Positions 33,605 through 45,574 of a stretch of DNA of 64,000 bases are shown piece by piece; positions within the stretch are counted from its first letter, which is position 1; each line of letters starts with the position of its first letter. Origin of the DNA: Antedon mediterranea (Eukaryota; Echinodermata; Crinoidea; Comatulida; Antedonidae); contig NC_092674.1 of assembly GCF_964355755.1 (NCBI RefSeq), forward strand, positions 19,301,001 through 19,365,000, read 5' to 3'. A program made the position numbers and the translations under genes. The notes under the pieces are model-generated. The model made no database searches and was not told where the DNA came from. It worked only from the letters and a program-made list of their open reading frames with translations.

Positions 33605-34606
33605 CTTTAGTTTTTATATTAAGGAAATGATTACATTATCACTCTTGTTCTTATATTTCTTGTTCTGGTTTTGTTGTTGTAACAACAAAACCCTCCTGTT
33701 ATTGGCGAATTTCTTTTGCTGTTGGTAGGATTTAGAAATAAATAAAAATATTTGTTAAAGAAAGTGATGAATAAGGAATGACATATATTCAAATTTTGGA
33801 CAGTTTTTGTTTTGTGATATTGATAAATTTATGTTTGTTTTTAAGTTAGACTAGATTGAAAAATATCTTGTTGAGTGTATACATCGATCAATTAATCTAG
33901 TGGGGAAAGTGTCACCTGGTTGAGACTAGAACGCTTAACCACTAAATAGATATGGCATTTGTTACACATGTAGAATTTCAAATAGTTTTTCACAGTTGGA
34001 TTAATAAATAATTATTTGTGAAAACAAGAATGTAAATAAAAATGAGTAAATTGAGAAAAGGTTGAAACGTCTGGAAACATTGCATTTTGTATGTGTATGC
34101 GTGTACATGTATGTATAGACATACATTTGTATAAATGATTATTATTTGATTGTATGCCTAAATACCTGCCTTCTTATAATACAGGCAATTAATCAGATGA
34201 TAGAAAGAACCATTTGTAAACAAAGTATTTATATAATTATTGTACTTACAAAACACCATCATGTAAATTAAACTATTTTTAAATGAGTAATATGCATTAT
34301 TAAGAGTTGTAGCTTCCTATAATTAAACAAGATATAGATATTCGGCGAATTGTTTAATAATATTGTTTGATTGATTTCATTAAAAAAAATGTATAGAAGT
34401 GTATGACTAACAGTTATTTAATATTTGTTATTAGTTCATTTTAAGTTTTTGTATTGTTTGTTTAGCTTCTTATACAGAAAATACATCAGAATTGTTCTTT
34501 TTTTGGAAATTAAGCCAAGTACGTAATATTTTGAACAATTTTCTACAAAAACTACTTTAAAATTGGCGTTTTAGTGGAAAGGGATTTTTTTTTCAATTCT
34601 GTGTAT
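33605..34606 (+). other. 3' flank of receptor gene 1 with AATAAA signal
   Basis: AATAAATAAA at 33737-33746, 130 bp after the stop, is the likely polyadenylation signal. The flank matches the 3' flank of gene 2 up to about 34040. After that no feature was seen before the LTR at 34607. Confidence 0.6.
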
Positions 34607-35193
34607 TGTAATATAAGGATATACTGTTATATTTAAGAAATTGACCTTTGTATCGGAATTCAAATAGGTTCACAAACTTGACCCAGAAAGTCCAAAGGAG
34701 AGTTTGTCCAGATGTTTTAATGACCATTTAGTTTATAATAGAGTCCCTAAAGAAAACACTTAGCTTAATTTTGTGACTTTCCCATCGAGTGATCGACACT
34801 ATTTAAGTACAGACTTGACAGTGTCATCCATCACAGAAATACCTTATTATACCGTTAATCACTCCCACTTAAACACCCCTGGACCAACTTAGGACCAATC
34901 GTTACCCTCACAGATTACGTAGTGACATATGCAAATGAACTGAGCCAATATACTCCCAAGTTTCAGAAGGGCCCAGACACACCTTACAGCCACCTCACGG
35001 AGCACACACCTCACAGCAGACCTACACACTTCACACCTCACCGACAGCATCATTGATCCTCCGCGTTCCTTATCTATACTTATAGTTGTATATTGTACTG
35101 AAGTATTATACTGAATAAATAATATATGTGTTACGACAGTCAAGCGAGTTAGAGTCTTTCATTAGTACCTCAACAAACCAACATTATATTACA
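34607..35193 (+). repeat. 5' LTR
   Basis: 587 bp from TGTAATATAAGG to ATTATATTACA. It contains a TATA-like TATTTAAG at about 34800, and AATAAA at 35114-35119 that could serve as the poly(A) signal in the 3' copy. Confidence 0.95.
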
Positions 35194-35206
35194 TGGTGGA
35201 AGACCC
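35194..35206 (+). promoter_or_regulatory. Primer-binding site
   Basis: TGGTGGAAGACCC starts directly after the LTR. TGG pairs with the CCA end of a tRNA; which tRNA is used could not be decided. Confidence 0.75.
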
Positions 35207-35324
35207 AAATTTCATAAGGAACGGAGTGAGAAAACAAGAAATAAACACTTAACAAGACACGAAGACGAAGACAAAGACAAAAATAACCATATTTGTTTGA
35301 AAGGAGAGAAATTTACTTTGACTC

Positions 35325-35530
35325 AAAAGACAAGCTGAAATTATATTTGAATGAGATCGAGACAAGCAGAAATTTGATCAAATTATTACCATTGGATGAA
35401 AGACAAAGAAGATAATCGAGGAAGACACAAAAGACAAGCTGAAATTATATTTGAATGAGATCGAGACAAGCAGAAATTTTATCAAATTATAACCATTGGA
35501 TAAAGACAAAGAAGATAATCTAGGAAGACC
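35325..35530 (+). repeat. Tandem duplication of about 102 bp in the retrotransposon leader
   Basis: Two units start AAAGACAAGCTGAAATTATA (about 35327 and 35430), and each carries GAGATCGAGACAAGCAGAAA and GACAAAGAAGATAATC. The left-edge copy has the same duplication (about 1795-2010, inverted), so it belongs to the family. Confidence 0.82.
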
Positions 35531-35867
35531 CAAGCAGAATCAAAACAGAAGCAAGCGGACAAGAACTATTTCGTTTGAACACTTTCAACTTCACGCCGTT
35601 TTTTTTTTCGATCGTTTTTTTTAACATTTATTTTTTTGACCATTTTGAACATTGATGAGCACTTTTAACATTTCTTTAATTCGTTGTTTGAACATTTAAA
35701 CATTTTTAACACTTTTTGCTTTCCTTTAATTCATTTTTAATTGGATCCGAAGCATTTGGGGTAAGTCAAAACCATTTTGATTTTTGATTTGTAACCTTGA
35801 TTGAAAAGTGAGAGTTTACATATACACTAAATTGTTTTGATATTTTGATTAATTAATATTATAAAGT

Positions 35868-36833
35868 ATGGTCGACGTTGTTGATAACGAAGTAATTTTA
35901 AATGAGCCCGTCAATCCTCACCCCGTGCCCCACCTAAGACAAACCGATTTCCTTCCCAAAAGATATGACGGTTCCATAACCGATCACGACCAATGTAGTG
36001 CACATTACTTATCGTTTACCGACTACCTTGAGGCCCACACGTTAGAAAACCCTGTAAACAATGCCCAATTAATTAATGTAATAAGTATTTTTAAACGTAG
36101 CCTTCAGGGCCAAGCTAGACTCTGGATTGAGGGAAAGCAGTTCGATTCACTAGAATCCTTAAAAACCCAATTCATCAACAGGTTTAGTAAAAACAAATCA
36201 ATCTATGCGCACATAAGAGAATACGATTCAATTACATACACCACTGGCGACAATGCCGAAAAGCACTTAACCAAAATCAAACAAGCCGCAGACAGAATTG
36301 GATACGCTGACCAGCAGATAAAGAATAAATTTATTTCGACCCTTCCACCAAAATGTAGAGCAGCTGTAGCCATGTCCACCCCAATCGATGCCACTATTGA
36401 AAATATTGTAAATAGCACACAAAATTACCTTGACCTTTCCGTAGATGATGCCACACGGGAAGTTTCATTCAATATCAATAAGGAAACAGATAGGCCTAAT
36501 AGTCTCGAATCGCTCCAACATGAGATAAATTCTCTCAAGTTAGACATGGCCACAACAAAACGATCCCTTAATGATGATACTCGACGCTCACGTTCCCCCA
36601 CCCGAAATTATATCCCAAGACGAAACCGAAGCCCAAGCCCATACAAACCCCGATTCCAGACCCCACCGACCCCAAGATATAGACAACCTCCCCCAACCTG
36701 TTATTACTGCGGGAAACCAGGCCACATAGCAAGGCACTGCCGACAACAAAACCGCTCTTACGGAAACTATCCCCCGCCATACCCATACCAACAGTCAAAC
36801 AATTACTACCCTAGCCACCAGCAGGATTTTTAA
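35868..36833 (+). CDS. gag: Gag polyprotein (321 aa)
   Basis: Structural protein of the retrotransposon particle. The N-terminal two thirds fits the retrotransposon gag (capsid) domain, with a typical AQLINVISIFKRSLQGQARLW stretch near residues 65-85. The C-terminal third is basic and rich in Arg, Ser, Pro and Tyr with one zinc knuckle, Cys278, Cys281, His286, Cys291. The start is the first ATG after the leader. The stop TAA overlaps a run of T and A where pol continues in the -1 frame. It is near-identical to the left-edge Gag. Confidence 0.95.
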   Translation: MVDVVDNEVILNEPVNPHPVPHLRQTDFLPKRYDGSITDHDQCSAHYLSFTDYLEAHTLENPVNNAQLINVISIFKRSLQGQARLWIEGKQFDSLESLKTQFINRFSKNKSIYAHIREYDSITYTTGDNAEKHLTKIKQAADRIGYADQQIKNKFISTLPPKCRAAVAMSTPIDATIENIVNSTQNYLDLSVDDATREVSFNINKETDRPNSLESLQHEINSLKLDMATTKRSLNDDTRRSRSPTRNYIPRRNRSPSPYKPRFQTPPTPRYRQPPPTCYYCGKPGHIARHCRQQNRSYGNYPPPYPYQQSNNYYPSHQQDF

Positions 36834-36836
36834 AAA
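36827..36836 (+). promoter_or_regulatory. Candidate -1 frameshift site at the gag stop
   Basis: Gag ends GAT TTT TAA; five T are followed by five A. The pol frame (-1) is open across this point and runs on without an ATG, so a slip of the Phe tRNA from TTT to the overlapping TTT next to the stop would give Gag-Pol. The same bases occur in the left-edge copy. No downstream structure was tested. Confidence 0.6.
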
Positions 36837-39800
36837 GGGGACTAGATGCCGCCTATAATCTGGCCCCCCATACTAAATACGACAATTTTAAGGCAAAATA
36901 CTTAGGGAATTCAGATAATATTGATTTGTTACTTAACGACAGAAATTACGTTAAAGGAAATTTACCAGATGGTAGAAATGTTTTAACTTTATTTGACAGT
37001 GGTTCAACTAGAACTATAATCTCACAATCGTACGTTAATTCCTCACTTTATTTATCGCGTTTAAAGCCAGTTAAAGTGAACACAACTAAATTTAGATTAG
37101 GTAACGGTGACTTCTTATATGCCAACCACTTAGTGCAATTCGAATTATTTATCCAAGGACACAAATTTAAAATTTCAGCATTAATCGTTAAAAATTTGAC
37201 AGGTATTGACCTGATACTTGGAACCGAAACATTGTCTGAACTCGACGGTACTTTAAATTTTAAGGAAAACACATTTCGCATTAGACCAAAGATTTTTAGC
37301 TTTCGTCCTGTACACAAGATTTTTCTTAAACCCGGTGATACTAAAACAGTTAAATTAAAAGGAAGGGTTCCCGCCTTTGTACGCAATTCTGATGTTGTTC
37401 TACATGCAACCACCCATATTTCAAAACTTTGTCCATCAGATATGTTAGTAAAATTACACAGAGGAGAAACCAACATTGATATCACTAACAACACAAACAG
37501 AAACGTATCTCTAAATACACATCAACCTATCGCGAGCCTTCACTTAACCAACCTTGTAACAGTTACTAACGACCTACCAATTGATAGAATAAAGTTGACC
37601 AATGATAACGCAAACAAGTACCCACATTTAGAACGTACAGACCCATTGCTAACTTTAACCGAGGAAGAAATAATTAGAAAACAAGTTGATTTAACAGACA
37701 GCGTTTTAACACATAGAGAAAAAGAAGATTTGTACAAAACCTTACAACAAAACAGAAATGCATTTTCACTTTATGGTGAACTATCTAGCTGCCCAAACTT
37801 CAAAGCTGACATACACCTCTCTAACGATGAACCATTTTTTATTCGCCCATACTTCGCGACAGACAAAGACAAACATGTTATTGAGGCCGAATTGAACAAA
37901 TTAGTCAAATTAGGAATCTTAGCAGTAGGACACCAATCGTATACTTCCCCTGTCCTTCTTGTTTCAAAGAAAAATTCAAAAGATAAAAGAGTTGTCACAG
38001 ACTTCCGCTATCTCAATTCCAGGATAAAACGTATTAATCACCCATTTCCATTATTGGCCGAAACTTTGAAAACAATAGGTAACGCTAATGCACAGATTCT
38101 TAGCGTAATTGATTTGAAATCAGCGTTCCACTGTGTACCATTAGCCGAACATGCCCAACAATACACAGGTATAGCTTCATATCATGGTGGAAAGCATTAT
38201 TATTATAAGAGATTAGCACAAGGATTAAACGTTTCACCAGGTATATTTCAAGCAAAGATTGACGAAATTTTAAATGAAATCCCAAATTCTAGAAAATTCT
38301 GTATCGCCCATCACGATGATATTATTTTATTTAGCCAAGACAAATTTGCTCATAAGCAGCACCTCGTTTCCGTTTTACAAGCCCTACAATTAAATGGTTT
38401 TAGAATTTGTCCAAAGAAATGTAAGTTATTCAAGAATAAAGTGCAATATATGGGACACACCATCCTGATTAATTCTTCAGGACACGCATGTATCACACCA
38501 TTAGGCGACAGGTGTGCAGCTATCCGAAATTTGCCAGTCCCACGAACCCATAAAGAAACTAAACGATTTATTGGTGCAGTAAATTATGTATCCCATTTTT
38601 TCCCTCAAATACAATCAATTTTACGTCCGTTACACACACTCGCAAGCAAACGCCGAAAATTTTTTTGGTCTACTGAACACCAGAAAGCATTTGACGAAAT
38701 TAAACAATTAATGGTTAAACCACCAACTCTTCAAATGCCTAGAAAAGAAGGTAGATTTACGCTATATAGCGACACTTCAAGAACCGCAACAGGTTCATAT
38801 TTAACACAAACAGTAAACGATAAAGAACACATAATAGGTTATTATTCCAAAATCTTACCACAAGCCTGTCAACGATATAGCGTCACAGAATTAGAGTTAT
38901 TTGGACTTTACATTAACGTTTCAGCATTTCGACACTTACTAAAGGGTTGCGAATTTGATGCATTCGTAGACCACTCAGCAATTGTACAAATTTGGAATTC
39001 AAAAGATCAGCCATGTACACCCCGTTTACAGAAACTAATATTACGATTGTCCGGATACATTTTCCAAATTGGTTATAAGAAAGGAACTGAATTAGTTTTA
39101 GCAGATTTTCTCTCCCGAGCCCCTCGTGACGACGATTCCGAAATTGATCAAGTTGTACCCATTGCATTTAATATTACAGAGACTGAATCTCTTAACCCGA
39201 TTACAAACACATCTACTAGCAGACCAGTAACAAGGTCATACGCCAAGAAAATGGGAATAAATATACCTGACCTACATAAACCCAAACCAGTACAAACGCC
39301 TGTCATTAATCAAAACCCAGTGACAACAAACACGCGACCTACACCTCAACCTACCACTACACCACAGATAATCACGAGACAACAAACAAACGCACATCGA
39401 TCACCGCCCATCACAACGCCACCCATCGTAACGCCACCCCCAATACGTAATGTAAACATTCGACAACCTCCAGAGGAACGACTAGTAGACAAAAATAAGC
39501 AAAGCAAAGATACTACACATCGAAATGTACCAGTTGAATTGTATACATCGCCCAAACCACTAGTACCAAACATAACTGAATTTAAGTCAGCACACATCCC
39601 AAAACAACAAGACTTAGATAGATTAATGGATGTTATTCAAAGAAAGATAATTAGAGATTATAACCTCCCAGTAGATGTTAAACAATTACGTGTTGAACAA
39701 GAAACTTCACCATTTTTTAAGCCAGTTTATGATTATTTAGTTCATGATATCCTTCCAGCTGATAAGAAAGCAGCTCGTGCAGTTCAGAATAAGTCAGAGC

Positions 39801-41539
39801 AGTACATATTGTGCAACGGTTTACTATTCCGTTTATTTTTCCAAGATAAAGGTGGAGAATTTGTATTGCAATTAGCTGTTCCTGAAAACTTAGCAGAGAC
39901 TGTTATTTCTCAGTATCACGACAATTTGTTAAGTAGCCACCAAGGTACGATGCGTACTTACCTTACTATTAGGAAATTATTTTACATGCCCCTTATGTTC
40001 GAGAAAGTCAACAATTATACCCAAGCGTGTCTTAGATGTCAACAATTTCGTCCCAAAACCGATAAATTACGTCCTTTACACGATCGAGTACCAGCAACTT
40101 ACCGTCCCTTTCATACACTCAGTCTAGATTTTAAGAGTATGCCAACTTCACCTTCAGGTTTTAAACACATTATGGTAGTATGTGATGAGATAACTAGATT
40201 TTTGATTTGTGTACCTTTGAAATCCATTGATGCCGAAACAATTTGCAAAGCACTAATTCAAAAGGTCTTCAGTATTTTTGGGCCCCCATCTCGTCTTATT
40301 TCAGATGCAGCAACCTCCCTTACAGGAAAATTATTAACACTATTATGTAACACCCTTAATATTGATAGGAAAATCATCAGCGTCCACAATCACGGTAGTT
40401 TACAAGTTGAACGTCATATCCGCACCGTATCGGACCTGTTAAAGGTCAACCTTAACCAATTCGGAACAGATTGGGTTAGATTTGTATCAACAACATGTTA
40501 TGCTTATAACTCGTTTTCATCCCCACATCTAGGAAACCACTCCCCTTACGAATTAGTTTTTGGCCGCCAACCTCCAAGTTTGACCTCATTAGCATTTAAC
40601 CCTATTTCAGGATTGTCTCATTCCTATGAAGAATACTTTGAACATCTCAAGAAGAAATTTCAAAACATTTCACAGACAATGCTACAATTACAGCGAACAC
40701 AACAAAACGTCCAAAACTCAAAAATTTCCCAACGCTTAGAAAAAAGTCCAATTTACTCAGTAGGACAACTCGTATATTTATACAAGCCAACATCATCATC
40801 ACTAACGGCAAATTCAAAGAAAATCGCCGCAGAATGGGTCGGACCATTAGTGATTCATGAAGTACTAGACAGAACACACTACATCCTAGCGACGATTAAA
40901 GGAGAAATACTTCGCGACGTATTCAATTATAACAGACTGAAACCCTGTTTTATGAGAACGCCTAAAGAACGCAAAAATTTTACACATCTACAAAAACTTA
41001 AACAATTGTTGAATGAACCAACTGATTATAATAACGATAAAATCCAAAACACCATTAATGTAGTAAATGACGAAATCAATGTTGAATTTGTAGACGAACA
41101 TGATAGGACACCCACCCAATTGCAATCAGATACCCTTACACATCCAACTAAGATAGAACCCCTTAACTTGCAACCTTACATTGACTGTGTAGAGAATAAC
41201 ATGGGATTAGCAGCCCCATTCCAAATGAAAGAAGAACAAATCAAGGAACAAACTAATCTAATTATGACAGCACCTAATGATTCAAATATGACATTAAACC
41301 GAGGTAGATTTAAAGCAGGACATTTCCAAGTTTTAGTTTCATATTCTAAACCGACTTCAGCCAAACGCAACACTGATAAAACAAAACACGAATCTAATGA
41401 TCGCAAATTTTGGTGGAATATTGACAGATATAACGATACAGATAAATTAATTAAAGAGATCATTAATGATAAACAGATACCGATAAGTGGATCGCCAAAA
41501 CGATTCATAAAACGTTTGTATAATGCAACAAGTTACTGA
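36834..41539 (+). CDS. pol: Pol polyprotein: protease, RT, RNase H, integrase
   Basis: One frame open to a TGA at 41537-41539. Numbered from the TTG at 36926 (1,537 codons), the protease motif is Asp24-Ser-Gly-Ser. In the RT, Asp396 lies in VIDLKSAFH, and the active site is His-His-Asp464-Asp465 in place of the usual Tyr/Phe-x-Asp-Asp. RNase H follows, with LYSDTSRTATGS and the TELEL segment. The integrase has a His-His-Cys-Cys zinc domain from about residue 998 and the triad Asp1068, Asp1127, Glu1162 (35 residues between the last two). A GPY/F-like module (GPLVIHEVLD...RLKPC) comes next; no chromodomain was recognised. There is no ATG near the start, so expression by frameshift from gag is likely. 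Confidence 0.95.
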
Positions 41540-42416
41540 TTTAATTTTTTGCAAGATTATTTTAAATTACGACATTTGCTAAATTAATGATAGCATAGTC
41601 TACGTATTTGATGAGATTTGTTTAATAATAATGTGATTTCAGTTAAAAGAGAATTGAATTTATGTTTAAGTATTGATTTTGTAACGAGTTTTTTTTGATA
41701 AAGATTAATTTTGAATTTTGATGATCGATATATTGAGATATTGAAAAGAACGACAATCATTTTGTAACAAATATTTTGTTGAACCTTTGAGTCGTTAATC
41801 TCAAGCATTAATTAATTGATATACAATAACAGGAGATTTTCTTAGTACTTTTAATTGTAATTTTGTTGACATTGAGTACAAAAGTCGAATTTGTCGATTG
41901 ATTGAAATCGTAATTACCTGTGAATATAAATGCTTAAATCGATAAAGTTGTGACGATAATGATATATTGTGGATAAGTTTGTGTCAACGGGACACACACA
42001 TTTGTTTCTTTAAAGTTTAAGTGATTAAGTTTGATATTTTGATTTTAGGCTAATCAGCCACAGTTTCTTGAATTTTATGTTTTGATTTGATTGATTTATG
42101 TTTGAAGACCATTAGAACGCGATGAGTTGTCGCACGATTTGACGTATGTTCAATGTAACATACTATTTTTAAGTTTTGTAATTTTATTTTTAACTGATTT
42201 ATGTTTGATTTACGCGAATTTTATACCAAATTCATTTTTGATTTTAATTTTTTTAAGAGAGAGAAGAGAGAGAGTGAAAGTGATAAGGTTACACTTCAGA
42301 GTCAATGGTTTTGGCTAACTCAATTTTTGCATATATGTATAATGTTTTTTTTCTTTTATATAACTTTAATTTTGCATGCCACTATTATAACCATTTTATA
42401 TGTTAAATAGATTAGA
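41540..42416 (+). other. Non-coding 3' region of the retrotransposon
   Basis: Small AT-rich frames only; none resembles an envelope or other known protein. It lies between pol and the polypurine tract. Confidence 0.65.
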
Positions 42417-42439
42417 AAAAAAAAAGGGAAACAGAGGGA
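42417..42439 (+). promoter_or_regulatory. Polypurine tract
   Basis: A purine run with one C (AAAAAAAAGGGAAACAGAGGGA-type) directly before the 3' LTR; it is the expected plus-strand primer. Confidence 0.8.
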
Positions 42440-43026
42440 TGTAATATAAGGATATACTGTTATATTTAAGAAATTGACCTTTGTATCGGAATTCAAATAG
42501 GTTCACAAACTTGACCCAGAAAGTCCAAAGGAGAGTTTGTCCAGATGTTTTAATGACCATTTAGTTTATAATAGAGTCCCTAAAGAAAACACTTAGCTTA
42601 ATTTTGTGACTTTCCCATCGAGTGATCGACACTATTTAAGTACAGACTTGACAGTGTCATCCATCACAGAAATACCTTATTATACCGTTAATCACTCCCA
42701 CTTAAACACCCCTGGACCAACTTAGGACCAATCGTTACCCTCACAGATTACGTAGTGACATATGCAAATGAACTGAGCCAATATACTCCCAAGTTTCAGA
42801 AGGGCCCAGACACACCTTACAGCCACCTCACGGAGCACACACCTCACAGCAGACCTACACACTTCACACCTCACCGACAGCATCATTGATCCTCCGCGTT
42901 CCTTATCTATACTTATAGTTGTATATTGTACTGAAGTATTATACTGAATAAATAATATATGTGTTACGACAGTCAAGCGAGTTAGAGTCTTTCATTAGTA
43001 CCTCAACAAACCAACATTATATTACA
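42440..43026 (+). repeat. 3' LTR
   Basis: 587 bp. No difference from the 5' LTR was found on reading both through. It is followed by GTAT, which matches the four bases before the 5' LTR. Confidence 0.95.
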
Positions 43027-43577
43027 GTATGTTCCATTTTGTATATTTTGTGCATTACAGTTAATAAAATGTTGACAAAATATCTATAATCTATCGATTT
43101 ATTTTAAACATAGATATACATTTTGTTAGCATAAATTATTTTAAAAATAGTATAATTTAACATTTATTTTAAAAGGAAATAAAGATTTTTTGAAAATGTT
43201 AGTTTTAACTTAATTATTTACAAACCTATTCGGAATGAATATTTGCAATATTGCATTATTGTCATAAAGATGTTTATGGTGTATTATAATTATTTAGTCA
43301 TTGCTAGTAATAACGCAAACACATATTTTAGAGCAATTATTTAATCCTTAAATTAAAATTATTTAAATGTTTATTATTAATTATAGAGGGTAGTATTACT
43401 ATTTTGCGTGACTTCAGTGGATATATACTATTTATTATGTTATGGTTGTTCTTTATAATATTGTAGGTTAATGTTTTAGTCAGGGGTTTTGGTAATAAAC
43501 ACTCCAATACGTTTTCACCTTTTTTGAACGTTTTGAACTTCTTTCTTCTGGCTAATTATTGTATCCTTTGTATCTGG
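43027..43577. other. AT-rich spacer, nothing recognised
   Basis: Contains only short meaningless frames. It is part of the unduplicated spacer between the two receptor genes. Confidence 0.5.
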
Positions 43578-43950
43578 TAGTTGTCCTAGGGTGTAAAGTT
43601 GTCCTAGAGGGTAGTTATTCAAGGCAGAGGGGTAGTTGTCATAGAGTGCATAGATGTCCTAGGGTGTAGTTGTCCTAGGGGTGGTTATCCTATGAATAGT
43701 TTTCCTTGAGGGTAGTTGTTCTGGGAGAGGGGTAGTTCTCATACGGTGCATAGATATCCTAGAGGATAGTTGCCCTAGGGGTGGTTATCCTATGGATAGT
43801 TGTCATAGAGGGTAGTTTTCCTAGTTTGTAGTTCTCCTAGAGGGTATTTGCCAATAGGAGGATAGTTATCCTAGTTGACCGGGTGGTAGTTGTCCTAGGG
43901 GGTAGTTATCTGGGTGGTAGTTGTCCGAGTAGTAGTTTTCCATAGCGTAG
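43578..43950 (+). repeat. Minisatellite, GTAGTTGTCCTAGRGG-type units
   Basis: About 20 degenerate units of 16-21 bp repeat the core GTAGTTGTCCTAG with G-rich ends (GGGGTAGTTGTC, GGTGGTTATCC, GAGGGTAGTTTTCC). Unit length and sequence vary, so it is an old tandem array and not a CRISPR. Confidence 0.88.
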
Positions 43951-45540
43951 TTGTTCGAAAACGCCATTTATTGTGCGCATGCATTTGAGTTTGGTTGGGC
44001 ATATTATTTTGGTAAAGTCGTTGGACTCCATTTCGTCAATTCTATGTCCAATTGACGACTTTAGATTCTGTATCACATACGCATGTCAACCTTGCTTGGT
44101 AGCACTGTCGTCGCGAAAGTTAGTGGCCGTTTCGGGACTAATGGCATAATGCATAATTTACTAGCTTCTAGTTTATCACATACCGAAAAAAACAAACAAG
44201 GTACTTGGTTTTTGTCTTTAAATTAGGGAGAGTGTACAGTAAAGTAGTGTTCATTGAAATTCACCAGGTTTTGAAATAATCTGACAATATATATTTTACC
44301 TAATTTAAAGACAACTAAACAACGAACAAAAAGTTTCCAAAAATGTAGGTGAAGAGAGGTTAAATACTTCTTTAGCCACTCTAACAACAAATATATGTTC
44401 TAAACTCTTTAAAAACATGGGGAAATATATTTTAAATACCATGCTAAACATAAATTAAATTAGTTGGTGTCATATTAATTGCTTCAATGAACCATAGCTA
44501 AAACACTATTCGTCAGGCATATTTGTGTCGTGGTACGTGAGACAATGCCCCGGATTAATTTGGAAGTTTGCTCCCCGGGTATCAAGAGTACGAGGCTTGG
44601 CTCAAATGAATACAATATCAAGACTAACAGAAAGAAAACAAGTTGTTGATTGCCGTTACCATACCATTTATTGTGCACGAATCAACGTTACTCAGAAAAT
44701 AAAGAGAACGAAGGAAAGCCCTGCAAATATACAAACAAGCGTTACATAATTTCAATAACAATCAGTTTATAACTTCACTTTATCGCTGTATATACTACCA
44801 CTATAATTACTGTGTACAAACTGGTTACCATTAAGAACAACACAGTCAATTGAACGTCATTACAAATGAGTAATACCTGAACCAACTTGAATGATGTATT
44901 TACTAACTAAGAACGAAAGATCGTACAGCAATCAACCATTTCTCTATAAATTGAAGTAAAGATTTGAGAACATAATTTGCTTTATTTAAGTTGTATGCAG
45001 GCAATTTCGAATAATCAATTAACAGGCAATGTTCCGTCTACCGTGTAATATAATTCGTTTTACTACCTACAATGGTAACTTCAACAACGGCATAATAATA
45101 ATATACAACACGGTAATGAAAATCACATCTTCCTGTGTTTGCAACAAAAGCTTTTCTGACGCGCAGACACATAATTTATGCAAAAAATACGCAGAACGCA
45201 CACGAACAACAACTGATCCATGACATTTGTAATCAGTGTTAAATGTGTCGCCGTTCAGATCAGCTGGAGAGGTACTATATTATATTAAGAAAAAAATCTT
45301 TTTTTTATTCATCAATTTCACTATTCATATAAAATAAACAAAAGGAATCCACATAAAACAGAAATCGTAAAAAAAAACATACCAACCAACAAACATTCAT
45401 TTCCCATTTGATCTAACAAATCACCAACAAGTTAAAAAGGTACAGCATTATATACAGAATATTGTTAATAGGGTACAGCATTATTGATTTTATACAATTA
45501 TCTTAAACACCCAATAATCCTTCATTATCTAAAAGTGTGA
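43951..45540. other. Spacer between the receptor genes, no gene supported
   Basis: Short frames at 44525-44749 and 45029-45223 lack any recognised motif. Nothing else stands out before the repeat copy at 45.6 kb. Confidence 0.45.
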
Positions 45541-45574
45541 ATATAATAGTGTATATATCACAGGCACAGAATAA

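Larger units (their letters stand above)
22330..34040 (+). repeat. Arm 1 of a large inverted duplication (receptor gene 1 arm)
   Basis: Exons, introns and the 3' flank in this stretch match the reverse complement of about 46090-64000. The match starts inside an intron near 22330 (against 63990) and ends in the 3' flank (33880-34040 against 46250-46090, sharing AAGTGTCACCTGGT and AGAACGCTTAACCACTAAAT). Only large insertions private to one arm interrupt it. The outer limit on the gene 2 side lies beyond the window. Confidence 0.88.
34607..43026 (+). mobile_element. Complete Ty3/gypsy LTR retrotransposon, 8.4 kb
   Basis: Two 587-bp LTRs that look identical by eye (34607-35193 and 42440-43026) are bounded TG...CA and flanked by GTAT on both sides (34603-34606 and 43027-43030). 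In order: LTR, primer-binding site, leader, gag, pol with protease-RT-RNase H-integrase, about 0.9 kb of non-coding 3' sequence, polypurine tract, LTR. Integrase after RNase H places it in Ty3/gypsy. There is no envelope-like frame. Both main frames are open and the LTRs match, so the insertion is recent and the element may still be active. It lies between the two convergent receptor genes, in the spacer of the inverted duplication. Confidence 0.96.

Noticed and set aside
34889-35143. 84-aa frame present twice (also 42722-42976)
   Set aside because: It lies on the antisense strand of the LTR and occurs twice only because the LTRs are identical.
42127-42410. Hydrophobic small frames as a possible envelope gene
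   Set aside because: They are short, AT-rich, and without signal, cleavage site or Cys pattern.
43578-43950. CRISPR-like array
   Set aside because: The units are degenerate and contiguous without constant repeats and unique spacers, and the DNA is eukaryotic.
45029-45223. Cys-containing frame that might be an LRRNT exon of gene 2
   Set aside because: It lies on the plus strand, downstream of the gene 2 3' end, with no LRRNT spacing and no signal peptide.
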